This document shows positions 1 to 12,239 of a stretch of 64,000 bases of DNA, piece after piece; within the stretch, counting starts at the first letter, position 1; the number at the start of each line of letters is the position of its first letter. Under the pieces are notes generated by a model, which was not told where the DNA came from, did no database searches, and saw only the letters and a list, made by a program, of their open reading frames with translations. This stretch comes from Rallus limicola (taxonomy: Eukaryota; Chordata; Aves; Gruiformes; Rallidae): contig JAKCOZ010000018.1 in NCBI GenBank assembly GCA_022605955.1, positions 10,114,001 to 10,178,000 on the forward strand, given 5' to 3'. The translations under genes were made by a program, and so were the position numbers.

Positions 1-53
1 CCCTCTCCATCCCATGCCTGTGGTGTGTCTGTGGTGCCAGCAGCACTGCCTAC

Positions 54-93
54 CTTGGTGCGTGCAGTGCTGGGCGTCCGCAGGCTTCGGCAC
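54..93 (-). other. Weak candidate 40-base non-coding exon
   Basis: On the minus strand CCTCCTGCATTAG ends at 94 (acceptor-like) and CACCAAG|GTAGGC follows at 54/53 (donor-like), enclosing 40 bases. It lies downstream of the candidate first exon at 4543 on the same strand, so it could be a second leader exon. Such pairs arise often by chance. Confidence 0.15.
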
Positions 94-3000
94 CTAATGC
101 AGGAGGATGGGGACCTCACGGAGGCGGCTGGGCATCGCAGGGAGAGCAGGGCCTGAGGGAGACAGTGACAGCGCGAGCATCAGCCCCTGCCCAATGGGGT
201 GGTGGGTGATGGACAGAGCAGACTGCTGCCTGCTGCCCTCTCCCTCCACCCAGGAGGGGCACCTTCCCCATCCCAACCTCCAAGGATAGAAGCGACCTGC
301 TGCAAAGATGAATGGTGTCCCTGCAAGTGGGAGCCCAGTGAGGTGTGTGGAGTGTGACAGGCTGCAGGAGGTGGTCCATCAGGGTCTTTGTTTCTCCCCC
401 AGACCAGGGACACTGTCTCTGCTGCTGGCAGAGGGCTCCTGGATGTCTCTGCAGACACCCGGCAGTTTGGATGCCTTCATTAAATATTTAGAGGGCTCTC
501 AACTCTTTGAGGGTTTTACAATTTCACATTAACTCTGCCTTCCTCAGCTTGCAAATGATGAATTTCTTCTTTAGAGAACATAATGGCAAGTTAAAACAAG
601 GCATCAAACAAAGGCCCTTGCCCAGACTTTCTAATTTGAGAAAGTTTGGACCCACTCTGGGTCCCACACCTTCTGCTGGACCTCAGGCAGCTTCTGCCCA
701 GGGATTCTTCCCTTCACTGAATGTCCTTGAAGTCCCCCTGTGATGCTCAGGGAGATGCAGGGAGCGCTGCTGAGGGGTGCCAGCCTGCACAGTGGTTGTG
801 GTACTGGGGTGCTGGGTGTTGTGCCAGTAGTTTCTCAGGGTGTCCAATCCTCGCAGTGCGGCTGGTGCCACAAGTGGGATTTGTGCTCCGTGACTTGGGA
901 GGCAAGTTCCTGGGGAAGTTACAAATTCATCCTGGCTTAGAGCAAAGGCTTTTCCTCCACCCTGGGGAAAGAGGGAGGCTTTGGCAAATTGGAGATAAAT
1001 AGATGACCCAGGGGAGCCAGGGGAAACACAGGCAAACAGCAATGCTGGAGGAGCAGGGGCTGGGATGGATGGAGCCTGCATTTTAAAAAGCATTACAGAG
1101 CAGGAACACCTTGTCTGAGCCCTGGGGGCAGGGGATGCTGCCAGCCCCTGGGCACAGTGCTGGGATTGGGGAGGGTGCGGGCTCACCCCAAGTGCTAGAT
1201 GCTGTGGGAGAAGGGGATACCCAGTGGGACCCCTGAAGAGATCCCAAAACTGTGACTGCTTCTTGGGAAATGCAGCACTAAAAGCTCAGTTGGAACGGGC
1301 TCAGCAGCAGCGTGAAGGTGACCTTTGCTGGGGACAACTATTGCCTCCTTTGAGATGTGGGAAGGCCAGGGAGTGGGGTAAAGCTGGCTGCATGGTGCTG
1401 AGGGGGTGTGTGCCTGGGGGTGGCTGCTTTCCAGGTGGCTCAGCACCAAGGAGATGAGCCAGGCTGGGACAGGATCAGCTCCCTGCTTTGTCAGCCATGG
1501 CCTGAGGTGCAGATTCCCCGTGCTGTGCTGAAATTCTGGAGGGTGGGAGGAGCGGGGACCCCCTGCCTGGAGATCTGAGAGGATGCAGAGGCTCCAGGGG
1601 GGTGCTGCTCCCATCTCTGCAGCGTATTTTTTGTTCCTGAGACAAAATGAAGGAGCAGAGCCTGCCAGGGCTCACAGCTGCATCTCACCTGGACAGCTGC
1701 ACCAGCTCTGTCCGTCTGTCCATGCGACCAGACACTAACCGCAGCCAAAAGCAGGGAACAGGGATGAACAGAGCAGGGTGATGGCTCCAGGACACCCTCA
1801 GCTCTGGGGATAGGGTTAAGGTTAGGGAGGCTGTGATGCCCCAAGTGCTGCAGGGCTGTTTTCATCCAGCTGAGGGCTGGACACAGGACAGCATACAGGG
1901 AAAATTTAATGCTCAACCTGAGACCGTTAGTGAATCGGCAGCTCTTCTGCTTCAGCACGTCCGGCTCTCGGGACCCTGCCTTTATAGCTGAGCTTGTCCG
2001 AGTGTCTACAGAGGAGGGAGGGTTGGGGAAGAGAAGCAGTGGGGTGCTGTGGCTCAAAGCACTTCTGCCCAAGGGAAATGCTCTTGTGACTCGCCTTGGG
2101 GCTGGTATTAGCTTTGTGTCTGGACATCAGGGTGCCATGCCACACGAGGCAGCCCCCAGAGATGTTTCCCAGCTGGGGTCCTGTACCTGAGCCAACCCAC
2201 CGTGCCTTCAAAAAGCAGACCCTCAGACTCAAAAATATCTCGCAGGCTTCATCTTGCCACAGGCTGGGACAGGTTTGGGTCACACTGTCAAGGGGCTCTG
2301 GGATTTGGCTGAGATGAGCGATGCTTCTGGTGAGTGTTACAGCAGGAGTTGGTGGCACCAGCTAGGGAACGATGGACCTGCTGGCCTGGCTGCTTCCAGG
2401 AGCAGCCGGCACCTGTGGTGCAGAACGTCATGGAAAAGGTAACAGTAGCTCCTGGCAATGCACTGGGCGACCTGGTGAGACACCGGAGCCTAGATACATG
2501 GCCTGGAGAGCCCACAGCTGGACAAGCCACACGATTCAGGTCTCCGAGGCCAGAAAAGCTCTGCAGAGCTGGGAGAGGCAGAAGGGAAAGCTCCTGGGAC
2601 GAGCAAGCAGAGAGCGCTCACGCGAGAGCAGCCCGCAGGAGCGCAGCTTGTTTACCCTGGCTGAGCAGGCCTGATTGCTCTCTATAAATACACCCGGCGA
2701 GTAAACACCGGGGAGGGAGAAGGATCGTTTAAACTCGAGGATGATGCTGGCATAAGAACAAATGGGGAGGTCTGGCCAGGAACACGCAGAGGACGTGGAC
2801 GAGAGATCCTCTGGCTGCAGGGAAGGTCCTGCTTCGGGCATGGGGTCCAGGCCCAGCTGCTTGGCAACATGTGGTGCCCACGCACTCGGGCTCGGTGCTG
2901 GTGGGAACGGCGGCAGCACAGGCCGCAGCGCCCATGCCCACCTGCCAGGCCAGACCTCTCCAGCTCTGGGCCATGAGGGAATGGGCGTTGCCCCGCACTG

Positions 3001-4249
3001 GGAGCAGAACTGTGCCATGCTGTCAGCAGTCACCATCTCTTCTTGAGAGGGTTTCTCTGTAATACTGAACCTCTGTTGGGACCTCTCAGCTCCAGTGCTA
3101 AAACTGTGACGGGCAACTCAAGGCGGCTCCCCTGAGCTCCTGACAAGCAGCACCAGGCCTGTCAGGCTCTGCCTGGCAGCAGTCTCTGTAGAAACACGGG
3201 GAAGAGCCAAGGTGCGAACCGCAATCAACCTCCAGCGCTGCGAGGTGTTAATAGCTCTGTCTGGTTGGGGTCATTTCAATACTAATGTCATCACGCGAGG
3301 CAATCGAAGAAACAAGCACTCAGCCCACAGCCAAGGGAGACTCTGAGATATTTTTCTCTGCTGGTTTGTCTCAGCTGAGCTGTTTCCAGTTTTGCCCAGA
3401 AGGTGAGGTTGGACACCCACGGCAGTGCTGCTGACTGGGGGGCTGAGCTCCCTGTTTCCCCCAGCCATGCCAGAGCCCATCCCAGCACCCCTTGGAATCC
3501 TGCAGCCTTGGGAAGGGATGATGGCAGGTTTGGCAGGGAGGACACCTCTCTGCTCCGCATCCCACCTCATCCTTCCTCATCCACTGTTTGCCTAACCCAG
3601 TGCCTGGGCTTGACTGGAATTGCTCTGGCTCCTTTGCCAGACTCGGTCAGTGGCTGCTGCTGCTCGTGGAGCTCGGCTGGTTGCGTGGAGAAGCCCTGAG
3701 CTGTCCTGAGCAAAGGTGCCAGCCCTGCTTCAGTGCTCTGACTCACCGCACCGCCTGCCTCGGGCAGCGGCTGCCCGGTCACGCTTGTACCATGTGGGTG
3801 ACAGTGCCACCGCGTGCTGCCAGGCCTGGATCACAGCAGCCACCTGCCTTGTGTGCTGCAGCCACGGCACTGGGGGCACGGTGGAGAAAGGGGCTGGAGC
3901 GTGTGGCATCAGAAAGACCCCAGAGGGATGGTTTAGCAGGGAGAGGGGCTGGAGCCTGGGGATTGGAGGACCATGGAGGGGACCAGCAGTTGGGATGCTC
4001 CACGAGTGATTTGACTTAGCTGAGGGGAGCGTGATGGAGGAGGGAGGTGTAGGAAGAGCCCAGTGGGGTACCAGGAGCAACCCCCGGCAGACCCTCCCCG
4101 GGTGCAGGCAGGGGGTGATGGAAGGAGAAGGCTGCCTCTTCTCCCTGCCCACAGCACCTCTCTGCAGAGCCCACCCCGTAGGGACGGTCAGAGGGGCTGG
4201 AGGTGTGGGCTGCAAACCACTTTCCGGCGGGGGGGTGACAGCCCTTCTC
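94..4249. other. GC-rich non-coding stretch
   Basis: I see no gene, RNA or mobile element. Open frames are short, lack family resemblance and sit in G+C-rich sequence. If the minus-strand transcript from CpG island 1 is real, this is its first intron. Confidence 0.5.
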
Positions 4250-4324
4250 CAGCCATCCCCTCCAGATCGGCCCCCTCCTCCCAGCTCTGCGGCCGTGCAG
4301 TCCGGGGGGACCGCCGCTCAGCCC

Positions 4325-4404
4325 TGCATCCTACACCCGCATCCCACACCTGCATCCCGCATCGCATCCTTCCCCGCATCCCGCATGCCGCATCCCGCAT
4401 CCCC
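4325..4404. repeat. GCATCC-rich minisatellite-like array
   Basis: About eight imperfect units of roughly 5-12 bases built on (C)CGCATCC occur in 80 bases at the edge of CpG island 1. In the minus-strand transcript model this lies just inside the first intron. Confidence 0.75.
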
Positions 4405-4542
4405 GCGGCCGCCGCCCCGTTACATAAGCCGGCGGACCCGGGAGGCTCGGCGGGCCGGTCCCCGTGCCCGTGCCCGGCAACCCCCCCCGAGCTCTGCGGC
4501 ACGGCGGGCCCGCCCCCGGCCCCGGCCCGGCCCCGCACCCAC

Positions 4543-4800
4543 CTGGCTGGGCTCGGCGCGGCTGGGCTCGGCGCGGCTCCGGTCCGCCCCGTCCGCCCCC
4601 GGCGCAGGGAAGGAGCCGCCGCCGGAAGGGAGGCGGGAGCCGTAGCGGTACGGGGAGGGGGGGGCCCCGGTGCTGGCTCCCCCTCCGCCGCACGGCCTCT
4701 CGGGCGGGGCCGGCTCCGTGCCCGCCCTCGGCCCGCCCCGCGCCCCCGGCGGCAGCCCCCGGCCCCGGCCTTCCTTTCCCGCGGCCGGCGATTCGCCTCC
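4543..4800 (-). other. Candidate non-coding first exon in CpG island 1
   Basis: On the minus strand the island reads into GAGCCCAGCCAG|GTGGGTGCGG, a strong 5' splice site with the last exon base at 4543. A 15-base unit, GCTGGGCTCGGCGCG on the plus strand, is duplicated in tandem at 4546-4560 and 4561-4575, immediately inside the exon end. Long open frames cross it on both strands, but their composition follows from GC-rich repeats, so I treat the exon as untranslated. The upstream end near 4.8 kb is arbitrary. CPLX2 is the best guess from synteny only. Confidence 0.35.
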
Positions 4801-4859
4801 GGTACTCGGCGATTGCCGCCGCTGCCCGGCAGGTCCCCTCAGTTCCCGGTAACTGCCCC

Positions 4860-5190
4860 CCCCGGTACCTAAGCTGCCTCCCTCGGTATCCCGCGGTTGC
4901 ACCCCTGCTATCCAGGCATCCCCCAGTACCCAGCTATGCCCCCCAGCACCCAGCGATGGCTCCCCAGCACCCAGGCATCCCTCCCAGTATTTGGCCATGC
5001 CCCCAGTCCCCAGTGGTTGCACCTCAAGCAGCCATAACAGCCACCCCTGTACCTGGACACGTCTCCCAGTACTTCCCATTTCTTGTTCCCCCTTTCCTCC
5101 TTTTCCCCCCAGTACCTGGGCATCCCTTCTGGCTGTGTCCCAATGCAGCAATTCCCTCCAGTATTCCCCCCACCCAGGGCCCAGCACTTC
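4860..5190. repeat. Degenerate CCCAGTACC-type tandem repeat
   Basis: The phrases cccggtacc, cccagtacccag, ccccagcacccag, cccagtatt and cccagtacc recur at irregular spacing of roughly 20-60 bases. This looks like an old GC-rich minisatellite running out of CpG island 1. Because it rarely holds stops it produces long shadow frames on both strands (4464-5342 plus, 4420-5232 minus) rich in Pro or Gly/Trp. I do not call these genes. Confidence 0.6.
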
Positions 5191-6654
5191 TCTCCCCCAG
5201 AGCCATGGATTGTCCTCCCATGGTGCTGTCACACCACTCAGAAGAGGAGTCTCTTGTCAGGGCATCTCTGGATATCTCAGGGTGCCAGTGGTGTTCCCCA
5301 AATCAGAGTCCCCCCATTGCACCTGACAAAGCCCTTACATAGAGTCTCTTGAGGGGTGTCCTGAGGACAAGGATGAGGGAGCTGGGCATGGCCTGGAGGA
5401 CTCCTGAGACCCCTAGGGCCTGGAGGGCCAGAACCTGTCCTCCCCCTGCCCAGACTCTCTCCACAAGAGCATCCCCACAGGCATAGCTCTCCTTTCCTTG
5501 GGCTTTGCTTTGGGTTCATGGGTGTGCATGATGGGTCCTGCTGAGCCCAGAGGCTGTTCTGGGGCCTGTGCTTTCTGGGGTCAGCTCCTTGCTTTGCCAC
5601 TCATCTTTGCAATAGGTTCAGCCATTGGGATCCAGTCTCCTGAAAAATGGGGTCCTGCCTCTCCATCCCGAATCAGTGATGCAGGACAGCCTGTGCCTTG
5701 GTGCTTGAGGAGAGCTCAGCAACGTGGCCCTGGGGAGCTTGCTGCTCCCATTTCCTACCTTGAGGAGTCCATCCGCCACCAGGCATCATGGCAGGTGAGA
5801 TGTGGTTCAGCCAGGAGCCACCTCCAGGGTCAGCCCACCCTGCAACCAGCCGTGCTGCTTGTCACATCGCGTGGCAGCTGATCACACTGCTCCTTCATGC
5901 AGGGCTGCTGCGGGATGGAAAGGCTAATGAATAAATCAATCCCACTCGGTGCTGAGGCAGCAAAACTTGGATGTGAGCAGAGGAGCAGTGTCAGGACTGG
6001 TGGCCTGATGGCCGGGGTAACACCGCTTGTGAATTCCCTCCATGCAGCTGCTGCAGACAGAGCCGCCTGCAGCCAAGTGGGCAGCTCTGATTGCCTTCTC
6101 ACCATGTTTTATTTATCAAAGCGCTAAATATGCAGGCTGGCTCCCACTGTCCCACATTCTTCCTGGATTCTCCTGCCTGGAAATGGGAGCAGCAGTTTGG
6201 AGAGGGGCTGCGGGGCATTGATGGCTCCTCCTAGACTCAGAGGGTATCAAGCCCTTCACCTCCCCGTGGTGGGTTCCTGCGAGCCATTGGCATTGTCCTG
6301 CTGTGTGACTGTCACTCAGCTGCTGCTATGCCGAGGAGATAGGATCCCTCGCTGCGAGCAGAAGGACAGTGCTGTGCGACTGACCTTTTCTAAGCTCTGG
6401 GAGCATTTTCAAGGAGCAGCCAAGCTCCTGCCACTCTTCCTGTGTTCAGCCAGGAGCAGTGGTGTCCCAGGCTGATGCCAGACCCGGGAGGAGGCTGCTG
6501 TGATGCCTCCATGCCTGGGCAAGGACTGGTTCTGACCCAGCCCTGGCTGAACTGTGGCCATGCCTGCATCCTGGCCCCCGCTGGCTTTCCTCCACTGCCT
6601 CCAGCTGCCTGTGCTGGAGGAGAGGGAGCTGCAGGGTGCATTTCTACTGCCTTG

Positions 6655-6795
6655 CTGCTAATAAATAAGCCCCAGTAATGAGTTGGGCTCTGGCCGACGG
6701 GCAGGTAGTGGCAATAATCCCCCAATTAAGTGGACGAGGCAGACAGTTAAGTGCAGAAAAACCACAAATAAATAATAAGGAGAATAATATAGGAG
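6655..6795. promoter_or_regulatory. AT-rich, homeodomain-core patch (candidate enhancer)
   Basis: In GC-rich surroundings this patch carries CTAATAAATAA, AGTAATGAG, CCAATTAAGTGG, CAGTTAAGTG and AATAAATAATAAGG. TAAT/ATTA cores and NKX-like TTAAGTG cores recur. This is the pattern of a conserved vertebrate enhancer, but conservation cannot be checked here. Confidence 0.25.
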
Positions 6796-9700
6796 CAGGG
6801 AGGAGCTGGTGGCTGGGTCCCTCAGCCTTTCCCTGGGCGGCAGACAGGACCAAGAGCACTCTGGGAAGTGTAGTTCTGCCTTCCCTGAAAATCTCCGATT
6901 TTCATCCTGTTCCTCCTGTCACTCCAAGGCTGGGTGCCCTGCGGAGCACCGGGACAGCCAGCTCTGGGGATGGGAGCCTGCGTGCATGGGGCATGCCTGG
7001 CTGAGAAGGGGCCCTGCAGGGCAAAGACTGAGCGTGTGAGGGTGGTCCAACACCCAGGAAGCCCTGCCTGCCCCCACATCCCTTGGCAGAGGGTCCCTGG
7101 GGCTGTCTGCCACCAGCATGGGAACCGAGGGGATGGAGAGGTTCCTGCCATGGAATGGCTGCTTTGCCAGCTCAGCCCTGCCACTCATGAGTGGGCATCC
7201 CTGCTCTCTCGCCTCCTATGGATGGAAATAATGGCTTGGAGCCCCCAGCAGAGGATGTACCCTTGCAGGAGCTGTGCTGGATGACGGTGCGGCACAGGCT
7301 TCCTCCTGGAGCCCCAGATGGAGGCACCAACCACAGTGAGAGTAAGAGCAAATGCCTCTCCAGCACTATTGATTGCAGCCGTGGGCTGTGTGTGTCTCAC
7401 TGCTGAACTCGCAGGGGCAATCGATAGTCGTTTTTCTTCTCAGCCTTCACCCCGCTAATGGGACCCACTGGCCCTGTCACTTCCCCAGAGTGGCCTGGAG
7501 GAGCTGGCCATGGGTGGGCTGGAGTGCATCCTGCATGTCCTTGGCATCTGCAGGGTTATAATCTCCAAGATCTGTGGCGTGTGCTGCAGCCTGGAGCTTT
7601 GCAACCGGGTGCCGGGGACCAGTAGCTCTGCCAAGGCCCTGGGGACAGCTGACACTGGTCCCTGGCTGGGGTAACTGCTGTTACCTGTAAGCAAACACTT
7701 TGGAGCAAAGGTCCCTGGGCTGGTGGCATGCAGGAAGCGTGCTGCCCGCGGTGACAGGTTTCACGCTTCACGGCAGCCGGCAGCAGCTGCGCCCATGTGT
7801 GTGATGCAGGAGATACCCAGCTCTGCCTGTGCCACTGCAGGTGCCCAGGAGGTTGTACCCCTTGTGCACAGGTGGGAGAGGGAAGCCCACAGACCTGCTG
7901 CCAGGGGATGGGCTGTGGAGCCAGGGGACATGCCACAGGGTTTTTTCCTGTGTTTGCAGCAGAAAGGGGGGGGGCTTAAGTCAGGCGTAATAATCCCCAC
8001 GTGAAGTATAAGAAAAGAAGCTATTTAAGTAATACCTCCTCCGCCTGGTGAGCCTGCAGCCCCTATCAGGAGAGGAAAGGCAGATAAATCAGCCATTCCT
8101 GGTTGGCAGATGAGCTTTTAACACTGACATGGCACCAAACCTCTTGGGAGAAGGTAAGGAACTGATGGAGGGGATGCTGGTGGGGCTGCCAGAATGGAGC
8201 CTGTGCATGGTCTTGCCAGTGGCCAAACACTGCTGGTATCACCTCGGCTGCTGGGGCCCCTGCCAGGAATTTCTCAGGGACAGCAGCAATTCCTGGGGAT
8301 TTTCATTCCTGCTCCTGCACAGGCAGCACCTGGGAGCTGAACTCCTCTAGGGAAAATAAAAACCAGTGAAGGGAAGTCAAAGAAATCAGGGCTTTGATGC
8401 CTTTGCCTTTGAACCCCTGGGCTTGCAGAGCTGGGTGGTGATGGGTGAGGGGCTCCGGTGCACCTGTGGGCTGGAGTGTGGACTGGGGTCCCTTCATCCC
8501 GTCTGTGTTTGGGAAAACCAAGCCAGGCCCCCACATGCCTGCTGTCCCATTTTGGAGGGCAGGCACTGTCCTTCATGGCAGACTGCAGAAGATCGATGTG
8601 TTTTTGAAGGGAAATGAGAGTTTTTGCCCTGAAATGGTGCAGGCACCTGCTCCGAATGCTAAGCAGCTCCTTGGAAGGCAGTTTCAAAGCACAAAGGGCA
8701 GCGGGATGCAGGAGCAGTGCGTTCAGTCCCCTCCTGTGGTTCCCAGGGACTGTGATGTCCCTTCCTGAAAGTCACAACAGAGAATTAAACATGCAGAAAA
8801 AAAAATCCCTGAGGAGTATGGCCCATGGTCCTGGGTGTCCAGGTGGTGGCATTCCCCCTTCAGGAAGTCATTGTTTGTTTCATGGTGGTATCTGCTGCTC
8901 AGGGGGCAGCACTGCCAGACCCACTTCAGGAGCATGATTTTTGGGGTGGGGGGTGCACCACTGGCTTTCTTTTGGAGGCAGCTGCTTCTGGTGGGACCTG
9001 CTGCACTATTGGGACAGCAACTGGAGGTCTGTTCATCCCAGGGGTGTCACCAGTTGTAGTCCCCCCACCCCTGCTACTGGCTGAGCCTGCACAGAGCAGA
9101 GCATCCTCGGGGCTACTGCTGCAGGACTATAGACCCTGGCCTGAGTCCCTGCATGGGGCTGGCACGGTAGCATCTCACAACCCCCCAAAATGCCACCCCA
9201 GGAGTTTTGCAGGGCTGGGGGTCAGGACCTACACAGGGTCAGCTGCAAAATACTCTCTGCATTGAACGTCATGCCTCTGCCAGCTAATGGAAGTGATTTC
9301 CGTGATTTCCTCCTCCTTTCATCTGGAAAACAACCAGTAAAGATCATCTAACAACTTTCCTGGCTGCAAGAGAGGTGGAGAGATGCGCTTGCATGTTGGC
9401 AGCAGGGGATTCTCCATGCTGCTCATTGGAAGAGGACTGCTGGGTCATCCTCCTGAAACCCCCCACCCACATGTGGGATGCGCAGCGAGGGCAGCAGTTA
9501 CCCACCCTCAGTCACAGCTTCTCCATCCTCCCTCACACCTGCCTCAGGAAAAGTGATGGGCAACGCAAAAATAGCCTGGCATTGTCCTTGAACAGCAAAC
9601 AACCCAGGCAGGGTGGAGGAAGTCAGGATGATCAGGATGATCCATTCAAAGGGGTCCTCCCTGTGCCCTGCTGGAGAACAGCCTCTCTCTGCAGTGGACT

Positions 9701-10139
9701 TGCCCTGGAGCAAACAACAGTCAAAGCTCCTCTGACCAGGGATGGGAGCATCATGGTGAGGAGGATACCCATACAGGCTCCTCAGGAGCTGCTGTAATCT
9801 CATTCCAGGAGCGAATCACATTCCCAGTAGCCAAGGACATGTTAGATCTTAATAAAAATGGTAATTCCCAGCAGATTGAGTTGGGAACAGGGAGAGCGGT
9901 TGTCACTCGTTTCCTCTCACAAGCCCTTTCTGGTGCCCACGGGGAGCATGATGGTGTTGGAGGAGGCAGAGGGCTGCGCCGAAGGATGTGGCTCCAGCTG
10001 GAAAGCAGGAGCGTGAGGAGCGGCTGCAAAGCCCCAGCTTCTCACACCCTCCAGGATCTGGCCTCCACTCCTTGCCTCCCTGTTCCCTGCCCTGATGCTC
10101 ACCCGAGCTGCCCAGCCCTGAAAGCCAGAACTGTTTGTT

Positions 10140-10270
10140 TGCAGTTTCCTAGGAGAGAAATCACGTTAAAAAAATTAATTACACACCTGAAAACAAAATC
10201 TGGCTGCTCAAGTGCACATCAGGGATAAATGGTGTGCTCCAAATTAGACAATTTACAGCTTGGGTAAGTA
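10140..10270. promoter_or_regulatory. AT-rich patch (candidate conserved non-coding element)
   Basis: The stretch includes TTAAAAAAATTAATTACAC, a TCAAGTGC NKX-like site, AAATTAGACAATTTAC and GTAAGTAATGAAGG. The switch from GC-rich flanks to this composition is abrupt. Function is unknown. Confidence 0.25.
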
Positions 10271-11334
10271 ATGAAGGAACCCAGCCAGGCGTGAAAGCAG
10301 AGGGGGAGTGTGACCTCGGAGTGGTGCAGGGGTTTCTCCCCCCACCCAGCCCCCCTGGTACAGCCCCTCCAGCACTCTGACCACCTCTACATTACTGCCT
10401 GCTGAGAAACACCAATTTGCTCAGCATGGCAGGCTGAGGTAGCTTCTTGCAGTCCTGACCTGGGGAGTTCAGCAGGGATTTGGGGTGAGTTTGAGCCCAT
10501 TTAAAGCTTGGAGATGTGAATAGTCCCTGAGGATGGGGCAGATGGGGTGTGTAACAGAGCAGAGGGATGTGCCCTGCGCTCCAGGACAAGAGGGGCTGCA
10601 TGGGTCCTGCCACCTCTGTGATGCCCTAGTGAGCAGGGGTATCTGACATGGGGGGCCCCCTCTGCACCCTGGCCCCCCCGGCATCCCCCAGCCCACGCTG
10701 GCCTCTGCAGTCCTCCACCACGCGGTGCGTGGGAGGGCTGGCAGCGTGCTGCTGAGGAACGGGCAGCTCTCCAGGCTTGCCAGCGAGAAGAAAATAATTT
10801 CTTTGCCTTATTTTTCCCTTTATGGTGTCCCAGCCCAGTGTGTGAGTGCAGAGATTTAAAGGGGCTGTGCTCAGGGCCATCACCCCGGGTTAGCGGCAGT
10901 GGGGGTAGCTGATGTGGCTGGATCTCTGCAGCAGAGCTGAGTGTGGGCTGGTGGCTGTGGGTGCTTCCTGGCTTGCTGGCAGAGAGGGACTGGCTACAGG
11001 GACTATCACTGCCCCAGGCACCCCTCTGGGCAGAGCTGGAGTGTGGGCAGCACTGTGAGAGGTGAGGGGACACCCTTGCACTGCCCACAGGAGACCTGCC
11101 GCTGTGGGACCCCTGACTCACGAGGAGCTTGGAGCTCAGCATCACCCCAGGGAGCCATAGGGACTGACCCCCTTCTACCCCTCACTCCCCTCCAGTCCCC
11201 TCTGTACTGGCCACTTTCTCCACCAAGGGGCAGGTTTCCCCCAAGCTCCCCATGCTGCTGACACAATGGCACACAGGGCTGGGACCGGCCTCCCTTCTCC
11301 CACCTCTGCTCTGAGCCGCCTCGGAAACCAGCCA

Positions 11335-11440
11335 GCTAATGATGCGAGATGCGGAGCAGATGGGGGACCTGACGCTATACTCCCCAGCAGCGGATTAAGC
11401 ATGCAAATGGATGTATAGCGACGCGGTGTCTCTTGGCCTG
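11335..11440. promoter_or_regulatory. Candidate regulatory element with octamer motif
   Basis: It contains GCTAATGATGCGAG, GGATTAAGC (OTX/PITX-like GATTA core) and a perfect POU octamer ATGCAAAT at 11401-11408, with unusual CpGs (AGCGACGCGG). The sequence complexity is high and unlike its repetitive neighbours. Its regulatory role is inferred. Confidence 0.3.
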
Positions 11441-12141
11441 TATCCTTTCCACCCCCACCACGCGTATGGCATTTCAATTCACAGCCCCCAGGCCCCCAGC
11501 TCACAGCACCCCCGGCCTGGCCTGGAGCCACGCTTGGAGGGCAAGGATGGATGGACGAACCCAGGGCTGAGGACGGCCCTCACTGCCCTGCCTGCATCTG
11601 GGATGGGCCCTGGCTTGCAAAAACTCCTCAAATCATAAAACCCCCCTCTCCATGTCCTTGCAAGGCAGAGGTGGCTGTGCTGCATTCACGACGTTGTTTC
11701 CTCTGCTCCCTTGTTGTGCTCCTTTTGCAGCAGTGAGCTCTGCTCCCCGCTTGCAGGGGAGCTGCTCTGCAGAGAGGTGGGAGCAGGGCTGGGACGAGAA
11801 TGCGGGTGCCACGGTCGCCCTGCTGTGCTGACCTAGGGGGCACGGCCAGGCGCTGCAGAGAGGGGGCCCAGGGCTGCTGGCAGAGCCGCTTGTGCTCTGG
11901 GAACTCCAGAGGGCAGAAGTTTAGCTCCTGCCTCCTTGGCCTCAGAAAAGCTGGAAAATGTGAACTGGCAGAGGCAGGACCGTCTGCCTGAGTCCTGACC
12001 CACCTCTGAAACCTGCAGGGAGGGTCAGGGCTTCACTCCGGGGGGAGCGGGGCAGTGCTGAGCAGCCTGATGCAGCGGGGAGTGGGGGCAGAAAGGATGC
12101 CTTGCTTTGGCCCCACAGCCATAAAAACAGCTCCCCCCCCC

Positions 12142-12155
12142 AAAAAAAAAAAAAA
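12142..12155. repeat. C9 then A14 homopolymer pair
   Basis: Nine C at 12133-12141 run directly into fourteen A. It is a simple low-complexity junction that is likely length-variable. Confidence 0.85.
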
Positions 12156-12239
12156 GAGACAGTGCAGTCTTCCCTTTCCAAGGTGGGAAACAAACTGCCT
12201 CCACCTGCAGCACTGCTCCTTCAGACCATCTCTGGTACC

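Larger units (their letters stand above)
4250..4860. promoter_or_regulatory. CpG island 1
   Basis: About 600 bases of very high G+C with dense CpG and many GC-box-like GGGCGG/CCGCCC cores, standing out sharply from both sides. CpG islands of this kind mark constitutive vertebrate promoters. The minus strand carries a strong splice donor at 4543/4542, so at least a minus-strand first exon is plausible. From mammalian synteny (HRH2 followed by CPLX2 on the same strand) it could be the CPLX2 promoter, but no complexin coding sequence is in the window. Bidirectional activity is possible. Confidence 0.8.

Noticed and set aside
1808..1828. Telomere-like TAGGGTTAAGGTTAGGG
   Set aside because: Fewer than three imperfect units, which is within chance for this composition. 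Not an interstitial telomere array.
4420..5342. Long open frames on both strands (about 270 aa minus, 292 aa plus) across CpG island 1
   Set aside because: Composition is Pro/Ala/Arg- or Gly/Trp-rich and follows from CpG-island and minisatellite sequence. Frames overlap on opposite strands, and neither resembles a known family.
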